Source: Liquorilactobacillus uvarum DSM 19971 (GTDB lineage: Bacteria > Bacillota > Bacilli > Lactobacillales > Lactobacillaceae). From it: a DNA stretch of 64,000 nt. Location of the stretch: NCBI RefSeq assembly GCF_001434935.1, contig NZ_AZEG01000005.1, positions 82,711 to 146,710 of the forward strand, read 5' to 3'. Within the stretch, counting starts at the first letter, position 1, and each line of letters opens with the position of its first letter. Both the position numbers and the translations under genes were made by a program. This document shows, piece by piece, positions 50,038 to 59,795 of this stretch. Below the pieces are notes generated by a model that was not told the DNA's origin, did not search any database, and saw nothing but the letters and a program-made list of their open reading frames with translations.

Positions 50038-50740
50038 AATTGGTAAAATTAATGCATCTTTTCAGGAGGCAATAAAACTTTTAAAGAAGGTTGAGCTACT
50101 ACATTCCTTAAATTATTCGCGTAAAGAAACTATGAATTTTAGCAAATTTTCTGAAAAATTTGTATCATGTATGATGGAAGATGACTATATAAAGATATAT
50201 AAAACAGCAATGAAGTACGGAGATTATGACATATTATTAAATGATAATTCTTTTTTTCAGTTTTCTGCGGATAATAAGTGTGAAATTATAAGGTATGCGT
50301 TTTACCAAGTTCCGTTTAAGGGAGCTACAATAGAAGATTTCGCAAAATTTTTAGGAAAGGGAAGATTGGATTCAAAACAACTGCGTGAACTTGAGTCAGA
50401 GCAAGAATTAGACTATGAACTTTTCAAAGAAAGCGCAGAGGAACGCCACTTTGTTACACCTATTAGATATGATTATTGTCCAAAACAACACGAAAATTCT
50501 ATATATCATCCTACTGCACATATTCATATTGGATTAGAACAAAATTTACGAGTCCCAGTTCGAAGAGAGCTGACACCGCTATTATTTACTGCTTTTGTTG
50601 TCAGGATGATGTACTACAAAAATTTTAAATTGAATATAGGGAACCGGGAAATAGAGAAGCTGATGACAAGAAGGGAGGAATTTAAAATAGAGGACCCTGA
50701 ATTTAAAGAAGAAGAACAGAAACAATTATATTTGTTATAA
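50027..50740 (+). CDS. DUF2290-family partner protein
   Basis: A 237-residue protein from ATG 50027 (a TTG at 50018 is also in frame). The central and C-terminal parts, IRYDYCPKQHENSIYHPTAH then a FTAFVVRMMYYKN block, fit DUF2290, which I recall next to UvrD-like helicases and listed as a predicted defence pair. It ends 30 bases before attR, so the pair occupies the far right edge of the island. Confidence 0.75.
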   Translation: MTIKIGKINASFQEAIKLLKKVELLHSLNYSRKETMNFSKFSEKFVSCMMEDDYIKIYKTAMKYGDYDILLNDNSFFQFSADNKCEIIRYAFYQVPFKGATIEDFAKFLGKGRLDSKQLRELESEQELDYELFKESAEERHFVTPIRYDYCPKQHENSIYHPTAHIHIGLEQNLRVPVRRELTPLLFTAFVVRMMYYKNFKLNIGNREIEKLMTRREEFKIEDPEFKEEEQKQLYLL

Positions 50741-50769
50741 AGATAAACCGCTCCTATTTATGTTACGCA

Positions 50770-50795
50770 AGTCCCTATCATAAGTGATGTGGTTT
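50770..50795 (+). repeat. attR: attR of the SCC-like element
   Basis: AGTCCCTATCATAAGTGATG followed by TGGTTT, two differences from attL. The rlmH end is absent on this side. Confidence 0.88.
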
Positions 50796-50857
50796 CAAAT
50801 AGTTTTAATTAGGTGGTTTGTGATTAAAAAAATTTAAAAAGTAATACTTTTTTAAAG

Positions 50858-51310
50858 ATAATGATGATGGAACTTTCTATTTTATGGAAGAAGAAGTTGA
50901 GATTTTAGGGATACTTTTAAAAGCAGAGTTGAAGAAACAAAATCCTTATTTGATTAGAGGAAATGATGTACAAACAGAGGAAGCATTTAAAAGAGTGGAT
51001 GTAGAAGATCAAGTAGATTTTACTATGGGTTGAATAAAGCTACACGATATTTAGAGCTTATTATTAGAGAAAATAAGACTTTAGCTTTTAAAAAATATAA
51101 ACTATTAGATGTGGCTGATGAAATTGATGAATTAACAAGTTTTATGATCTTGAAAATGGGCAACATAAGCTAGTTCGTCCTTTAGTAATTAGAAATGAGC
51201 ATTTGGATGTTAGTTCAATGGATTCGAGAGTACCAAAGTCGTTGAAATCGTCGTTTTGGGTAAAAGCAGGTGAAACATTGTTTTTTATCGTAAACAATTA
51301 TGAGATATAA
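50858..51310 (+). pseudogene. Decayed gene outside the right end
   Basis: Three fragments read in order in different frames: one ending QVDFTMG at about 51031, a second (NKATRYLELIIRENK) and a third (YDLENGQHKLVRP... VNNYEI) to TAA 51308-51310. At least two frameshifts separate them. The family is not recognised. It could be old chromosomal DNA or a leftover from an earlier cassette. 51311-51550 holds no gene. Confidence 0.5.
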
Positions 51311-51553
51311 AAATTATTGAATTTTAATAGAGTTTATAATTAAGTGTTAATTTAAAGGTTAACATATTTATAAAATTATTTTTATGAGCAAGGGGTATGA
51401 TTTAAAAGATTTAAGCGTAAATGAATCATAATTAAAAGTCAACAGTGTATAGTTGAGTGTTAGCCATTTGAACAGATTTGAGACATGCTGAAGCATGCTT
51501 TAAGATGGAAGATATCATGGTGGGACCTCACACAGCCTAGTACGTACCTAATA

Positions 51554-51600
51554 AAAAAGAAACAAAATTCCATGGTTTTAGTGGAATTTTGTTTCTTTTT
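51554..51600. terminator. Bidirectional terminator
   Basis: Perfect 19-base arms (51554-51572 and 51582-51600) around a nine-base loop, with A-tract and T-tract, before the convergent minus-strand gene. Confidence 0.9.
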
Positions 51601-51647
51601 CATTATAGATTGCTACCAGCCTCATAGTTAAGTTAAAGATGATAAGC

Positions 51648-52109
51648 TTACTGTAATTTTTTAAGCTCGGTCAATGCAATATAAGCTAGCTCATGATCTT
51701 CTTCGTCGGTTAAACCGGAGATAACTAGTACACCACTGAATCCAACAGTGGCAACATTTAATGGAAAACCCCCGCCGACGATTGCATAATCGGTCGGAGA
51801 ATAGCCGCTGGATTCAAAGAACACTTTATTATCAGCATTGTACACGGCTTTTTCGTATAGAGAACTATGTTCATATTGGGCGACCACATTGTATTTTTTC
51901 TTTGCCCAAAGATTGTTTTCGGCAGTCGTTTGGTCACCAGCACTTAAAAAAACTAGTCTTGAGCCCTTATATATTTCTACAACTATTTTTTGATAGTTTT
52001 CCTTACTAACTTTCTTGATAACATCAACTAATTTAGGAACATCACTTAATGTGAAATGATTCAGAGTTGCTGTTTTTTCTTGTTCTGAAATCTCAGCTGT
52101 GCCTTTCAT
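51648..52109 (-). CDS. UPF0303/GlcG-HbpS-like protein
   Basis: A 153-residue small protein of the heme-degrading/HbpS-GlcG superfamily. The C-terminal GGGFPLNVATVGFSGVLVISG and LTDEEDHELAYIAL are typical. ATG 52109 has GTGGAG in front and a better N-terminus than the longer in-frame start at 52124. It follows the inositol dehydrogenase gene by 23 bases and may share its transcript. Its function there is unknown. Confidence 0.8.
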   Translation of the reverse strand: MKGTAEISEQEKTATLNHFTLSDVPKLVDVIKKVSKENYQKIVVEIYKGSRLVFLSAGDQTTAENNLWAKKKYNVVAQYEHSSLYEKAVYNADNKVFFESSGYSPTDYAIVGGGFPLNVATVGFSGVLVISGLTDEEDHELAYIALTELKKLQ

Positions 52110-52132
52110 ATTTAATCTCCACACTTTCTAGA

Positions 52133-53158
52133 TCAATCTAAAGAAAAATGAGTATTGACTTTAACTGGGTTTCCAGTCTTCATGGACTCTTGTGCTGCTA
52201 TTGCAGCTCTTTGAGCCATGATAACATCTTCTCCAGTGGCAACGACTGGTTTATCTTCTAAAAGAGAATTGATGAAAGCTTTCATTTCAGCGATATATGC
52301 TTCATGGTATCTTTGAACGAAGATAGGGAGTGGTTTTCTTTCGATCTTATTTGTTTCGTTATAAAGTTCAACTGTACTTTGACTAACATTTTCAGCTTTG
52401 AGCATACCTTTTGATCCAAAGACTTCTACCCGTTGATCGTAACCATACACGGCTTTGCGGCTATTATCAATTAAACCGTAAGCCCCATTTTCAAATTGAA
52501 GAACAAGTACGAGCGTATCGATATCATTGATATCCTTTAAGGTTGGATCAATGAGGGTGCCGCCTTTAGCGTAAACTTCACTGATATTACTGTTCACCAT
52601 GTAACGAGCCATATCGAAGTCGTGCATTGTAAAATCAAAGAGAAGGCCGCCAATTCTTTGAATTAGGTCATGCGGTAGCAAATCAGGATCGCGTGAAGTT
52701 ATTTTTACGATCTGAGGATTTCCAATGTTACCGTTCCGAACTTGTGTATAAATATCGCGGAATTGTGGGTCCATTCTTCGGTTGAACCCCATTTGTAGTT
52801 TAACTCCATTTTTTTTGACTTCTTTCAAAACGTTCACGCTGGCGCTCTCAATAGTATTCATACTTAAAGGTTTTTCACAGAAAATGTTTTTTCCAGCTTT
52901 AGCAGCATCGGTCACAATCTGTTCATGAGTGTCTGTTGATGTGAACACAAAAACGGTATCAATTTCGGGATTGTTCAACAAATCATTGTAGTCGGTGGTC
53001 AGATTAGTAAAACCGAGCTCGTTTAGTTTGTCAGAAAATTTATCAATGAAAACATCCGCTAGTTGAACAATGTTAACTTCTGGCAGAGTCATTAAATTGT
53101 GTAGATGCATTTGACCTGCCCGACCTAATCCGATAATTCCAACGTTTATTTTTTTCAT
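52133..53158 (-). CDS. iolG: Inositol 2-dehydrogenase (Gfo/Idh/MocA family)
   Basis: A 341-residue NAD-dependent oxidoreductase. The nucleotide-binding motif is GIIGLGRAGQMHLHNL; the catalytic lysine lies in EKPLSM; the aspartate/histidine pair lies in FDFTMHDFDMARYM. The block [18 protein letters not shown] is typical of the IolG subgroup. ATG 53158 follows AGGAGG; the longer in-frame start inside the neighbour is rejected. It is very similar in layout to the gene at 55108. Confidence 0.88.
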   Translation of the reverse strand: MKKINVGIIGLGRAGQMHLHNLMTLPEVNIVQLADVFIDKFSDKLNELGFTNLTTDYNDLLNNPEIDTVFVFTSTDTHEQIVTDAAKAGKNIFCEKPLSMNTIESASVNVLKEVKKNGVKLQMGFNRRMDPQFRDIYTQVRNGNIGNPQIVKITSRDPDLLPHDLIQRIGGLLFDFTMHDFDMARYMVNSNISEVYAKGGTLIDPTLKDINDIDTLVLVLQFENGAYGLIDNSRKAVYGYDQRVEVFGSKGMLKAENVSQSTVELYNETNKIERKPLPIFVQRYHEAYIAEMKAFINSLLEDKPVVATGEDVIMAQRAAIAAQESMKTGNPVKVNTHFSLD

Positions 53159-53181
53159 AAAAAAGAACCTCCTAGTGTTTT

Positions 53182-54630
53182 TTAGTGTTGCTCGGGTCCT
53201 ATACCCGTTTTTTGACCATATTGAAATTCTAATTGAATCTGTTCTAAGCTCTTTCCACGCGTTTCGGGCGCGAACTTCCACGCGAACCAAAAGGAAAGCA
53301 AGTTGCAGCCTACAAAAACTATAAAGGTTGCTGATAACCCAATATTGGCTAATAGAATTGGGAAAACAAATCCTACTAGAAAATTACTTAACCAGAGAAA
53401 GAAAGTTGAGATCCCCATGCCAAGTCCACGTAAGTTTTGTGGAAAAATCTCTGACATTAGCAACCATGTTGTCGGTGAAATGCATCCTTGGAAGAATCCA
53501 AGAAAAATCATTGTTGTCAAGATCACAAAATACGGCAAGAGAGCTGAATTGGTTAAAAAGGTAGAAATTAGTGCTATTGCCATTAAGGATATTCCAGTTC
53601 CAGTAATACCAGTGAGAAGCATCTTCCTGCGGTTAACTTTGTTCATTAGGTGCATTCCGACATATGTAGCTACTGCAGAGACCAGTCCATTGAAAATGTT
53701 GGCAACGAGCGCTGACTGGTGTCCAAAACCAGATTTCATTAGAATAGTTGTTCCGTAATACATCATGATATTTATCCCAATTATCTGCTGCATAATTCCA
53801 ATCCCAACACCTATCAAAATGAGCCTTCGCACCCAAGGAATCGTCAAATCTTTTAATTTTGCTTGTTTGGTTTCTTCTTCTTGTTTTAAAGCATGCTGAA
53901 TCTGCATTATTTCTTTTGCAGCTTCATCCTTAGTAGAGCGAATAGAAACCAAGGTCTTTTCGGCTTCTGCAACCTTTCCCTTCATGACCATCCAGCGCGG
54001 CGATTCAGGAATAATCATCATGCCTACAAATAGACAGATTGAAGGGATCATGCCAAATGCGATCATCCAGCGCCAAATATTACTTTGTTCATTGAATAAA
54101 ATACCAAGCAAAGCATTTACACTGAATGCCAGCAATTGTCCACCTGTGATCATCAATTCATTTTGAGTCACGAGTTTTCCGCGAATAGATGGAGTAGATA
54201 ATTCCGAAAGGAAAGTCGGAACAATAACTGAAGCTCCACCAACAGCTAAACCCAGACAAAAGCGGAAGATAATCATCGTAAGAGCATTAGGTGCCAGAGA
54301 ACAGGCTGCAGTGAATACTAAGAATATGATCGACAAAAACAACATAACTTTTCGTCGACCATAGCGATCGGAAAGCTTGCCGGCAGTGAGAGCACCAACC
54401 GCTGCTCCTAGTGTGATACCGCTTGTGACCAATCCTTCATCGGTAGAAGTTAAATTTAATTCTTGTGGGGAAGCCATGAAGGTTAAAGCACCATTGATAA
54501 CGCCTGTATCAATTCCGAAAAGAAGCCCTCCAAAAGTAGAAAGAATAGCAATTTTTTTCAGATTTTTTTTAGCAATGTTATTGCTAGAACTCGTAGGCTG
54601 GTCGAGAGACTTATTTTTTGAGAAACTCAT
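53182..54630 (-). CDS. iolT: Sugar-porter MFS transporter (IolT-like)
   Basis: A 482-residue proton symporter with 12 membrane helices and the sugar-porter motifs GKLSDRYGRRKVML, PESPRW and PETRGKSLEQIQ. It lies upstream of inositol dehydrogenase on the minus strand, divergent from the second iol set. Myo-inositol uptake is inferred from context. ATG 54630 is preferred to 54651. Confidence 0.85.
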   Translation of the reverse strand: MSFSKNKSLDQPTSSSNNIAKKNLKKIAILSTFGGLLFGIDTGVINGALTFMASPQELNLTSTDEGLVTSGITLGAAVGALTAGKLSDRYGRRKVMLFLSIIFLVFTAACSLAPNALTMIIFRFCLGLAVGGASVIVPTFLSELSTPSIRGKLVTQNELMITGGQLLAFSVNALLGILFNEQSNIWRWMIAFGMIPSICLFVGMMIIPESPRWMVMKGKVAEAEKTLVSIRSTKDEAAKEIMQIQHALKQEEETKQAKLKDLTIPWVRRLILIGVGIGIMQQIIGINIMMYYGTTILMKSGFGHQSALVANIFNGLVSAVATYVGMHLMNKVNRRKMLLTGITGTGISLMAIALISTFLTNSALLPYFVILTTMIFLGFFQGCISPTTWLLMSEIFPQNLRGLGMGISTFFLWLSNFLVGFVFPILLANIGLSATFIVFVGCNLLSFWFAWKFAPETRGKSLEQIQLEFQYGQKTGIGPEQH

Positions 54631-54903
54631 CAAAATCAACTTCTTTCGCATACGTTCTGGGGTAACTAAACAAGATGCCGGTTTGCTTAATTTTTTGCTA
54701 GCTGCTGAGAATCAGGAGAAAGACCATTCTCTAGAAGATCAATACCACTTAATGTTTTTTGAATTATAAAGTGAAGTAATTAACAAAATAAAAGTAAAAA
54801 AAGCTTTGTTGAGAGCGTTTAAGAGCTTATAGCTTTTAAACAAGATGTTGGCTAACTACCCATTGATTATTTCACTATAACTTGTGAATGTCAACTCAAG
54901 AGT

Positions 54904-54917
54904 GGAAACCGATTACA
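54904..54917 (+). promoter_or_regulatory. cre-like site 1 in the iol intergenic region
   Basis: GGAAACCGATTACA matches the CcpA consensus TGNAANCGNWNNCA except for the first base. Confidence 0.5.
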
Positions 54918-54978
54918 ACTTTTTTGTTAAATTCAATAAATGCCTTTACAACTAACTATTTTGCTGATAATATGTGGG

Positions 54979-54992
54979 TGTAATCGAAAACA
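54979..54992 (+). promoter_or_regulatory. cre site 2 in the iol intergenic region
   Basis: TGTAATCGAAAACA matches TGNAANCGNWNNCA exactly. With site 1 it lies between two divergent inositol gene sets, so carbon catabolite repression of both is likely. A TATAAT at 55067-55072 may serve the plus-strand genes. Nothing else is seen in 54631-55090. Confidence 0.72.
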
Positions 54993-55107
54993 AATTATTT
55001 TTTTATTCTATTTTGATACAAATTTCACAATAGATTGTTCAATATAAAAAATAAATTTATGTGCTATATAATATAAATTTATTTAGGCTAAGAAGGGAGT
55101 GTTAAGT

Positions 55108-56124
55108 GTGAAAAATCACAATGTTCTTAATGTGGGTATTATCGGAATGGGAAGAATAGGCAATGTTCATTATCAAAATCTGCTCACATTTGATGATGTG
55201 TCCGTGAAAACAATCTGTGACATCCTCATAGATGAAGTTTGGAAAGAAAAATATCCAGCAGTTTCTACTCTTGTTAAAGATTATCACCAGATATTGACTG
55301 ATCCGGAGATAGATGCGGTTTTGATATGTACACCCACGGATCTGCACCCTCAAATTACAATTGATGCAGCAAGAGCGGGGAAAGATATTTTTTGTGAGAA
55401 ACCGGTCGGTTTTAAGAATGAGGACATTCTTGAAGCATATAGAGTCGTGAATCAGATGGGTGTGAAGTTTGAAGTCGGCTTTAATCGCCGTTTTGATAAA
55501 CATTTCGATAGAATCGTGGAATATCGTGATGAAAACAGAATAGGCGATCCGCAGTTGTTAAAAATAACTTCACGAGATCCTGAACCGCCATCTCTGGATT
55601 ATGTGGAACATTCCGGTGGTATTTTTATGGATATGACAATTCACGATTTTGATATGGCGCGTTTCATCACCGGACAAGAGGTTGCTGAGGTTCATGTGTT
55701 TGGCGATATTTTGATCGATGATCGTATCCGCAAGTTTAAGGACATAGATACAGCTGTTATATCATTGAAGTTCGTAAATGGGATGCTTGGAGTTATTGAT
55801 AACTCTAGGAAAGCAGTTTATGGATATGATCAGAGAATCGAATTATTCGGTTCAAAGGGGGTGTCTCGAGCTGAAAATATTTTGAATTCGGAAACAACCT
55901 TTGTTGGAAAAGAGGGCGCTTTAGCAGACACACCTATGTATTTCTTTTTACAGAGATACAAAGAGGCTTATGCACAAGAACTAAGGTCTTTCTTTGGAGC
56001 CGTTAGAGGAGAACATCCGGTTGCGTGCAGTTTTGATGATGGTGTTCGCGCTATTCGTTTGGCAGAAGCGGCAAAACGTTCTTTACTGAGCGGACAGGTT
56101 GAAAAAGTAGCTGAAATTAAATAA
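55108..56124 (+). CDS. iolG: Inositol 2-dehydrogenase (Gfo/Idh/MocA family)
   Basis: A 338-residue enzyme from GTG 55108 (AGGGAG about eight bases ahead; the GTG at 55099 is too close). Motifs: [36 protein letters not shown] and [18 protein letters not shown]. It is the closest paralogue of the gene at 52133 on the other strand. It heads iolG-iolE-iolG-iolT. Confidence 0.88.
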   Translation: MKNHNVLNVGIIGMGRIGNVHYQNLLTFDDVSVKTICDILIDEVWKEKYPAVSTLVKDYHQILTDPEIDAVLICTPTDLHPQITIDAARAGKDIFCEKPVGFKNEDILEAYRVVNQMGVKFEVGFNRRFDKHFDRIVEYRDENRIGDPQLLKITSRDPEPPSLDYVEHSGGIFMDMTIHDFDMARFITGQEVAEVHVFGDILIDDRIRKFKDIDTAVISLKFVNGMLGVIDNSRKAVYGYDQRIELFGSKGVSRAENILNSETTFVGKEGALADTPMYFFLQRYKEAYAQELRSFFGAVRGEHPVACSFDDGVRAIRLAEAAKRSLLSGQVEKVAEIK

Positions 56125-56141
56125 ACAAGGAGGAATTTACA

Positions 56142-57047
56142 ATGGATTTAAGTTCAATGAATAAGAACATCAAGTGGGGTATCGCACCGATTGGCTGGAG
56201 AAATGATGATATTCCATCGATTGGGAAAGAGAATAATCTACAGCAACTACTAAGCGATATTGTTGTAGCAGGATTCCAAGGAACGGAGGTTGGTGGGTTT
56301 TTCCCAGAACCAGATAAACTCAACTATGAGTTGAAGCTGCGTAATTTAGAAATTGCTGGTCAGTGGTTCAGCAGTTACATTATCCGTGATGGAATTGAGA
56401 AGGCAAGCGAGGCATTTGAGAAACACTGTCAGTTTTTAAAGGCTGTTGGAGCACCGGTAGCAGTTGTTTCAGAACAAACATATACAATTCAACGTTCAGA
56501 TAATGCAAATATTTTTACAGATAAGCCATTTTTTACGGATGCTGAATGGGATAAAGTTTGCGAGGGACTGAATCATTATGGTGAAATAGCTGAAAAATAT
56601 GGCATCAAAGTTGCATATCATCATCATATGGGAACAGGTATTCAGACAAAAGAAGAGACAGATCGTCTGATGGCTAATACAGATCCTAAAAAAGTTGGTC
56701 TTCTTTACGATACTGGACATATCTATGTTTCAGATGGAGATTATATGAGTCTTTTGAAAGACCATATTGACCGAGTAGTCCATGTTCATTTCAAGGATGT
56801 GCGTAAAAACCAAGAATCAGATTCAAAGGACAAGAAACTTACTTTTCAGGAATCATTCTTGAATGGAATGTTTACAGTTCCTGGAGATGGTGATCTTGAT
56901 TTTAAACCTATTTATGATGAACTAGTCAAGCATGGCTATCAAGGATGGATTGTGATAGAAGCTGAACAGGATCCTTCAAAGGCTAACCCGCTGGAGATGG
57001 CACAAATTGCTCACAGCTATATTGAGAAAAACTTATTTTCAAAATAA
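56142..57047 (+). CDS. iolE: Inosose dehydratase IolE-like
   Basis: A 301-residue TIM-barrel protein of the xylose-isomerase-like family, converting scyllo-inosose to a diketone. IolE features: [16 protein letters not shown] near the N-terminus, [26 protein letters not shown] and VHVHFKDVR for metal binding, and the C-terminal [17 protein letters not shown] precedes it. No iolD partner lies in the window. Confidence 0.9.
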   Translation: MDLSSMNKNIKWGIAPIGWRNDDIPSIGKENNLQQLLSDIVVAGFQGTEVGGFFPEPDKLNYELKLRNLEIAGQWFSSYIIRDGIEKASEAFEKHCQFLKAVGAPVAVVSEQTYTIQRSDNANIFTDKPFFTDAEWDKVCEGLNHYGEIAEKYGIKVAYHHHMGTGIQTKEETDRLMANTDPKKVGLLYDTGHIYVSDGDYMSLLKDHIDRVVHVHFKDVRKNQESDSKDKKLTFQESFLNGMFTVPGDGDLDFKPIYDELVKHGYQGWIVIEAEQDPSKANPLEMAQIAHSYIEKNLFSK

Positions 57048-57077
57048 AAAATATTATTAAGATAGGAGATTTTTATT

Positions 57078-58106
57078 ATGACTAAAACAACAAAAGTAGG
57101 TATTATCGGAATTGGTTTTATTGGATCAGATCATTTGAACCGTTTGACTAAAACAATTGCTAACGTTGATGTGACAGCTGTTTGTGATATTGTTCCAGGC
57201 AAGGCACAAAAAGTGCTCGATGAACAAGGTTTGCAAGCAAAAGACTATGCTGATTATCATGAACTGATCAACGATCCAGAAGTTGAAGTTGTGGTATGTA
57301 CTGCAAGCAATGAAGCTCATTATGAAATTGTAATGGCTGCATTAAAAGCCGGGAAATTCTGTTTCTGTGAAAAGCCTTTAGCATTAGATGCAAAGCAATG
57401 TATGGATGTTGTAGAAGAAGAACAGAAGCATGGCCGCAGAATGCTGCAAGTAGGTTTCATGCGCCACTATGCACCTGAATATGTACAATTGAAGAAGATT
57501 ATTGATAGCGGTCAAATCGGAGCGCCTTTGATGGCGGATTGCCGTCACTACAACCAGACACAACCTGAAGAATATGACTCAACACGCTCAATTATTGAGA
57601 CAGCAATTCATGAAATTGATGTTATGCATTGGTTGTTAAATGATGATTATAAAAATATCAAGGTTTACTTGCCAAAACAAACGCGCCATGTTCAAAATAA
57701 AAGCATTCGCGATCCGCAAATTGTGGTAATGGAGACAAAGAGTGGAATTAACATCTCTGTTGAAGTTTTTGTTCGCTGTCAGTACGGTTATGACATAAAG
57801 TGTGATGTAATCGGAGAAGAAGGAGTTGCAGAATTACCTACAGTTCCACAAGTAGCTTTGCGGAAAGATGCCAAATACAGTACAGAAATTCTGACAGATT
57901 GGAAAGCTCGTTTTGAAAGTGCATATGATATTGAATTCCGTGATTTCGTTGCACATGTCTCTGAAGACAAGTCGCCTGCTGGACCATCAGCATGGGATGG
58001 TTATATTGCTGCAGTTACTGCCGATGCAGCTTTGAGATCGATTGAAGAAGGCGGAAAAACACAAGACCTTGATATCCCAGAAAGTCCTAAATTCTACAAA
58101 GAATAA
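57078..58106 (+). CDS. iolG: Inositol 2-dehydrogenase IolG
   Basis: A 342-residue Gfo/Idh/MocA enzyme. Motifs: GIIGIGFIGSDHLNRL, CEKPLALD, and ETAIHEIDVMHWLL. The ending DPQIVVMETKSGINISVEVFV and the QYGYDI block fit classical IolG better than the two copies above. It lies 30 bases after iolE. It may handle a different inositol isomer. Confidence 0.9.
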   Translation: MTKTTKVGIIGIGFIGSDHLNRLTKTIANVDVTAVCDIVPGKAQKVLDEQGLQAKDYADYHELINDPEVEVVVCTASNEAHYEIVMAALKAGKFCFCEKPLALDAKQCMDVVEEEQKHGRRMLQVGFMRHYAPEYVQLKKIIDSGQIGAPLMADCRHYNQTQPEEYDSTRSIIETAIHEIDVMHWLLNDDYKNIKVYLPKQTRHVQNKSIRDPQIVVMETKSGINISVEVFVRCQYGYDIKCDVIGEEGVAELPTVPQVALRKDAKYSTEILTDWKARFESAYDIEFRDFVAHVSEDKSPAGPSAWDGYIAAVTADAALRSIEEGGKTQDLDIPESPKFYKE

Positions 58107-58151
58107 TATTTAGGATCCAGATTGATATCTGAGGGATGAGGAGGAGTTGGA

Positions 58152-59591
58152 ATGGATAAAGGTGTAGATACAGCTGGTCACCCAAGTGAACGGCGCGGAT
58201 ATATGTGGTTCATTGCATTAATTACGTGTATGGGTTCATTGCTATTTGGATACAACACTGCGGTAGTCAATGGATCACTTGGTTTTATGTCTGCTAAGAG
58301 TCAGTTGGCGCTTTCCCCTTTTAATCAGGGGGTTGTTTCAAGTGGATTGACGCTCGGAGCAGCTTTCGGGGCCGTGCTTGGCGGACCGCTTAGTGATCGA
58401 ATGGGTCGCAAACGTATTTTACTCTGGTTAGGAGCTGTCTTTTCTTTAGGAGCATTAGGTTGTGCATGGGCTCCCAGTTCTGGAATATTACTGGTTTTTC
58501 GGTTTATATTGGGTTTAGCAGTTGGCTCAGCTTCAGCTAACGTACCATTATTTTTAGCTGAAGTTGCTCCCGCGCATATGCGTGGTCAAATGGTTTCGAT
58601 GAATCAATTGATGATCGTATTTGGGCAGTTTTTATCTTTTGGTGTTAATGCTTGGTTAGGTAGTGCCTTTGGAAATAATGCGGCTATCTGGCGTCTAATG
58701 CTGGGTGTTGCAACAATTCCAGGTATTCTGTTGTGGATCGGAATGTTTTTTGTCCCAGAGACTCCACGTTGGCTTGCAGCCCAGGGACGTTACAAAGATG
58801 CGTTTAACTCACTTGTCCGCATCCGTTCAAATGAAACGGCTGATTTAGAGATGAAAGAGATTAGAGATGCTATTCGAAAAGATAAGGAACAAGAAGAAAA
58901 AGCTGCATCTTTAGCAGATTTTAAAAAACCATGGATAATGCAAATCGTTATTACAGGAGCAACATTAGGTGTAATCCAACAATTTGCGGGAATAAATTCC
59001 GTAATGTATTATGGCACACAAATCCTTGAGGCCAGTGGATTTGGTTCCAAGGCGGCTTTAATTTCCAATGTTGCTAACGGTTTGTTCTCATGCATCGGTG
59101 CGATTATTGGGATGTACACAGTTGACCGTTTGGGACGCAAGTTTTTAGAGTACAGTGGGTTGACCGTTTGTGCGATCTGTCTTATCTGCGTCGGTTTAAT
59201 CCGTACTTTTGCGAATGGTGCTTCTTGGTCAGGCGTTGCAGTTATGATTATTGTGCTGATTTATATCATCTTTTTCCAAGGTACACTTGGACCGGTTACT
59301 TGGTTGATTAATTCGGAAATTTTTCCTGCGCGTTATCGCGGTTTGGGAACAGGGATTACGATTTTTGTACTTTGGTTTGCGAACTTTCTTGTAGGACTGT
59401 TCTTCCCAGTTATGCTTTCAGCTCTTGGGTTGGCAACATCATTCTACATTTTCGCAGCATGTTGCATTTTAGGACTATTCTTTGTTCATGCACGTATTCC
59501 AGAGACGAAAGGTGTTCAACTGGAAGAAGTTGAAAGTTATTTCAGGGCAAAGTATGATAAAGAATACAAAGGAACCTCTGCCATCAAGTAA
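58152..59591 (+). CDS. iolT: Sugar-porter MFS transporter (IolT-like)
   Basis: A 479-residue, 12-helix sugar porter. Motifs: GPLSDRMGRKRILLW, PETPRW, and IPETKGVQLEEVE. It starts with GAGGAGTTGG before the ATG and ends the iol run. It is the paralogue of the minus-strand transporter. Substrate myo-inositol or an isomer is inferred from the operon. Confidence 0.87.
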   Translation: MDKGVDTAGHPSERRGYMWFIALITCMGSLLFGYNTAVVNGSLGFMSAKSQLALSPFNQGVVSSGLTLGAAFGAVLGGPLSDRMGRKRILLWLGAVFSLGALGCAWAPSSGILLVFRFILGLAVGSASANVPLFLAEVAPAHMRGQMVSMNQLMIVFGQFLSFGVNAWLGSAFGNNAAIWRLMLGVATIPGILLWIGMFFVPETPRWLAAQGRYKDAFNSLVRIRSNETADLEMKEIRDAIRKDKEQEEKAASLADFKKPWIMQIVITGATLGVIQQFAGINSVMYYGTQILEASGFGSKAALISNVANGLFSCIGAIIGMYTVDRLGRKFLEYSGLTVCAICLICVGLIRTFANGASWSGVAVMIIVLIYIIFFQGTLGPVTWLINSEIFPARYRGLGTGITIFVLWFANFLVGLFFPVMLSALGLATSFYIFAACCILGLFFVHARIPETKGVQLEEVESYFRAKYDKEYKGTSAIK

Positions 59592-59663
59592 ATTAGACTA
59601 ATCTATAATAGAGCCCAGCGCAGAACTTTGGTGTTTGTTCTCAGTTTTCATTTTGGGCTTATG

Positions 59664-59702
59664 GTCCTAAGCCTTTAATCTGGGTTTAGGATCTTTTGTT
59701 TA
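59664..59702 (+). terminator. Terminator after the iol run
   Basis: TCCTAAGCC pairs with GGGTTTAGGA (one mismatch), followed by a T-rich tail. Confidence 0.7.
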
Positions 59703-59795
59703 TTAAATTCAATAGTTGGTAAGGTTTTTAGATTTAGATTATTATTTTTAAGTGAATAAAATATGTTATTTCAAGCAAAGGATCGGTGCTACGTT

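Larger units (their letters stand above)
37623..50795 (+). mobile_element. SCC-like genomic island integrated at rlmH
   Basis: A 13.2-kb island between two 26-base att repeats at the 3' end of rlmH. It carries adjacent ccrA-like and ccrB-like large serine recombinases, a Rep_trans-type protein, a third recombinase relic, a RadC/DUF960/SAUGI-like block, small membrane proteins and a helicase/DUF2290 pair at the right end. The insertion site, recombinase pair and accessory block together define an SCC-type cassette. No mec or other drug-resistance gene is seen. The broken ccrB suggests it may now be fixed. Confidence 0.9.

Noticed and set aside
37623..50795. Drug-resistance or mec genes in the SCC-like island
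   Set aside because: No PBP2a-like, beta-lactamase, rRNA methylase or efflux gene is found among the island genes.
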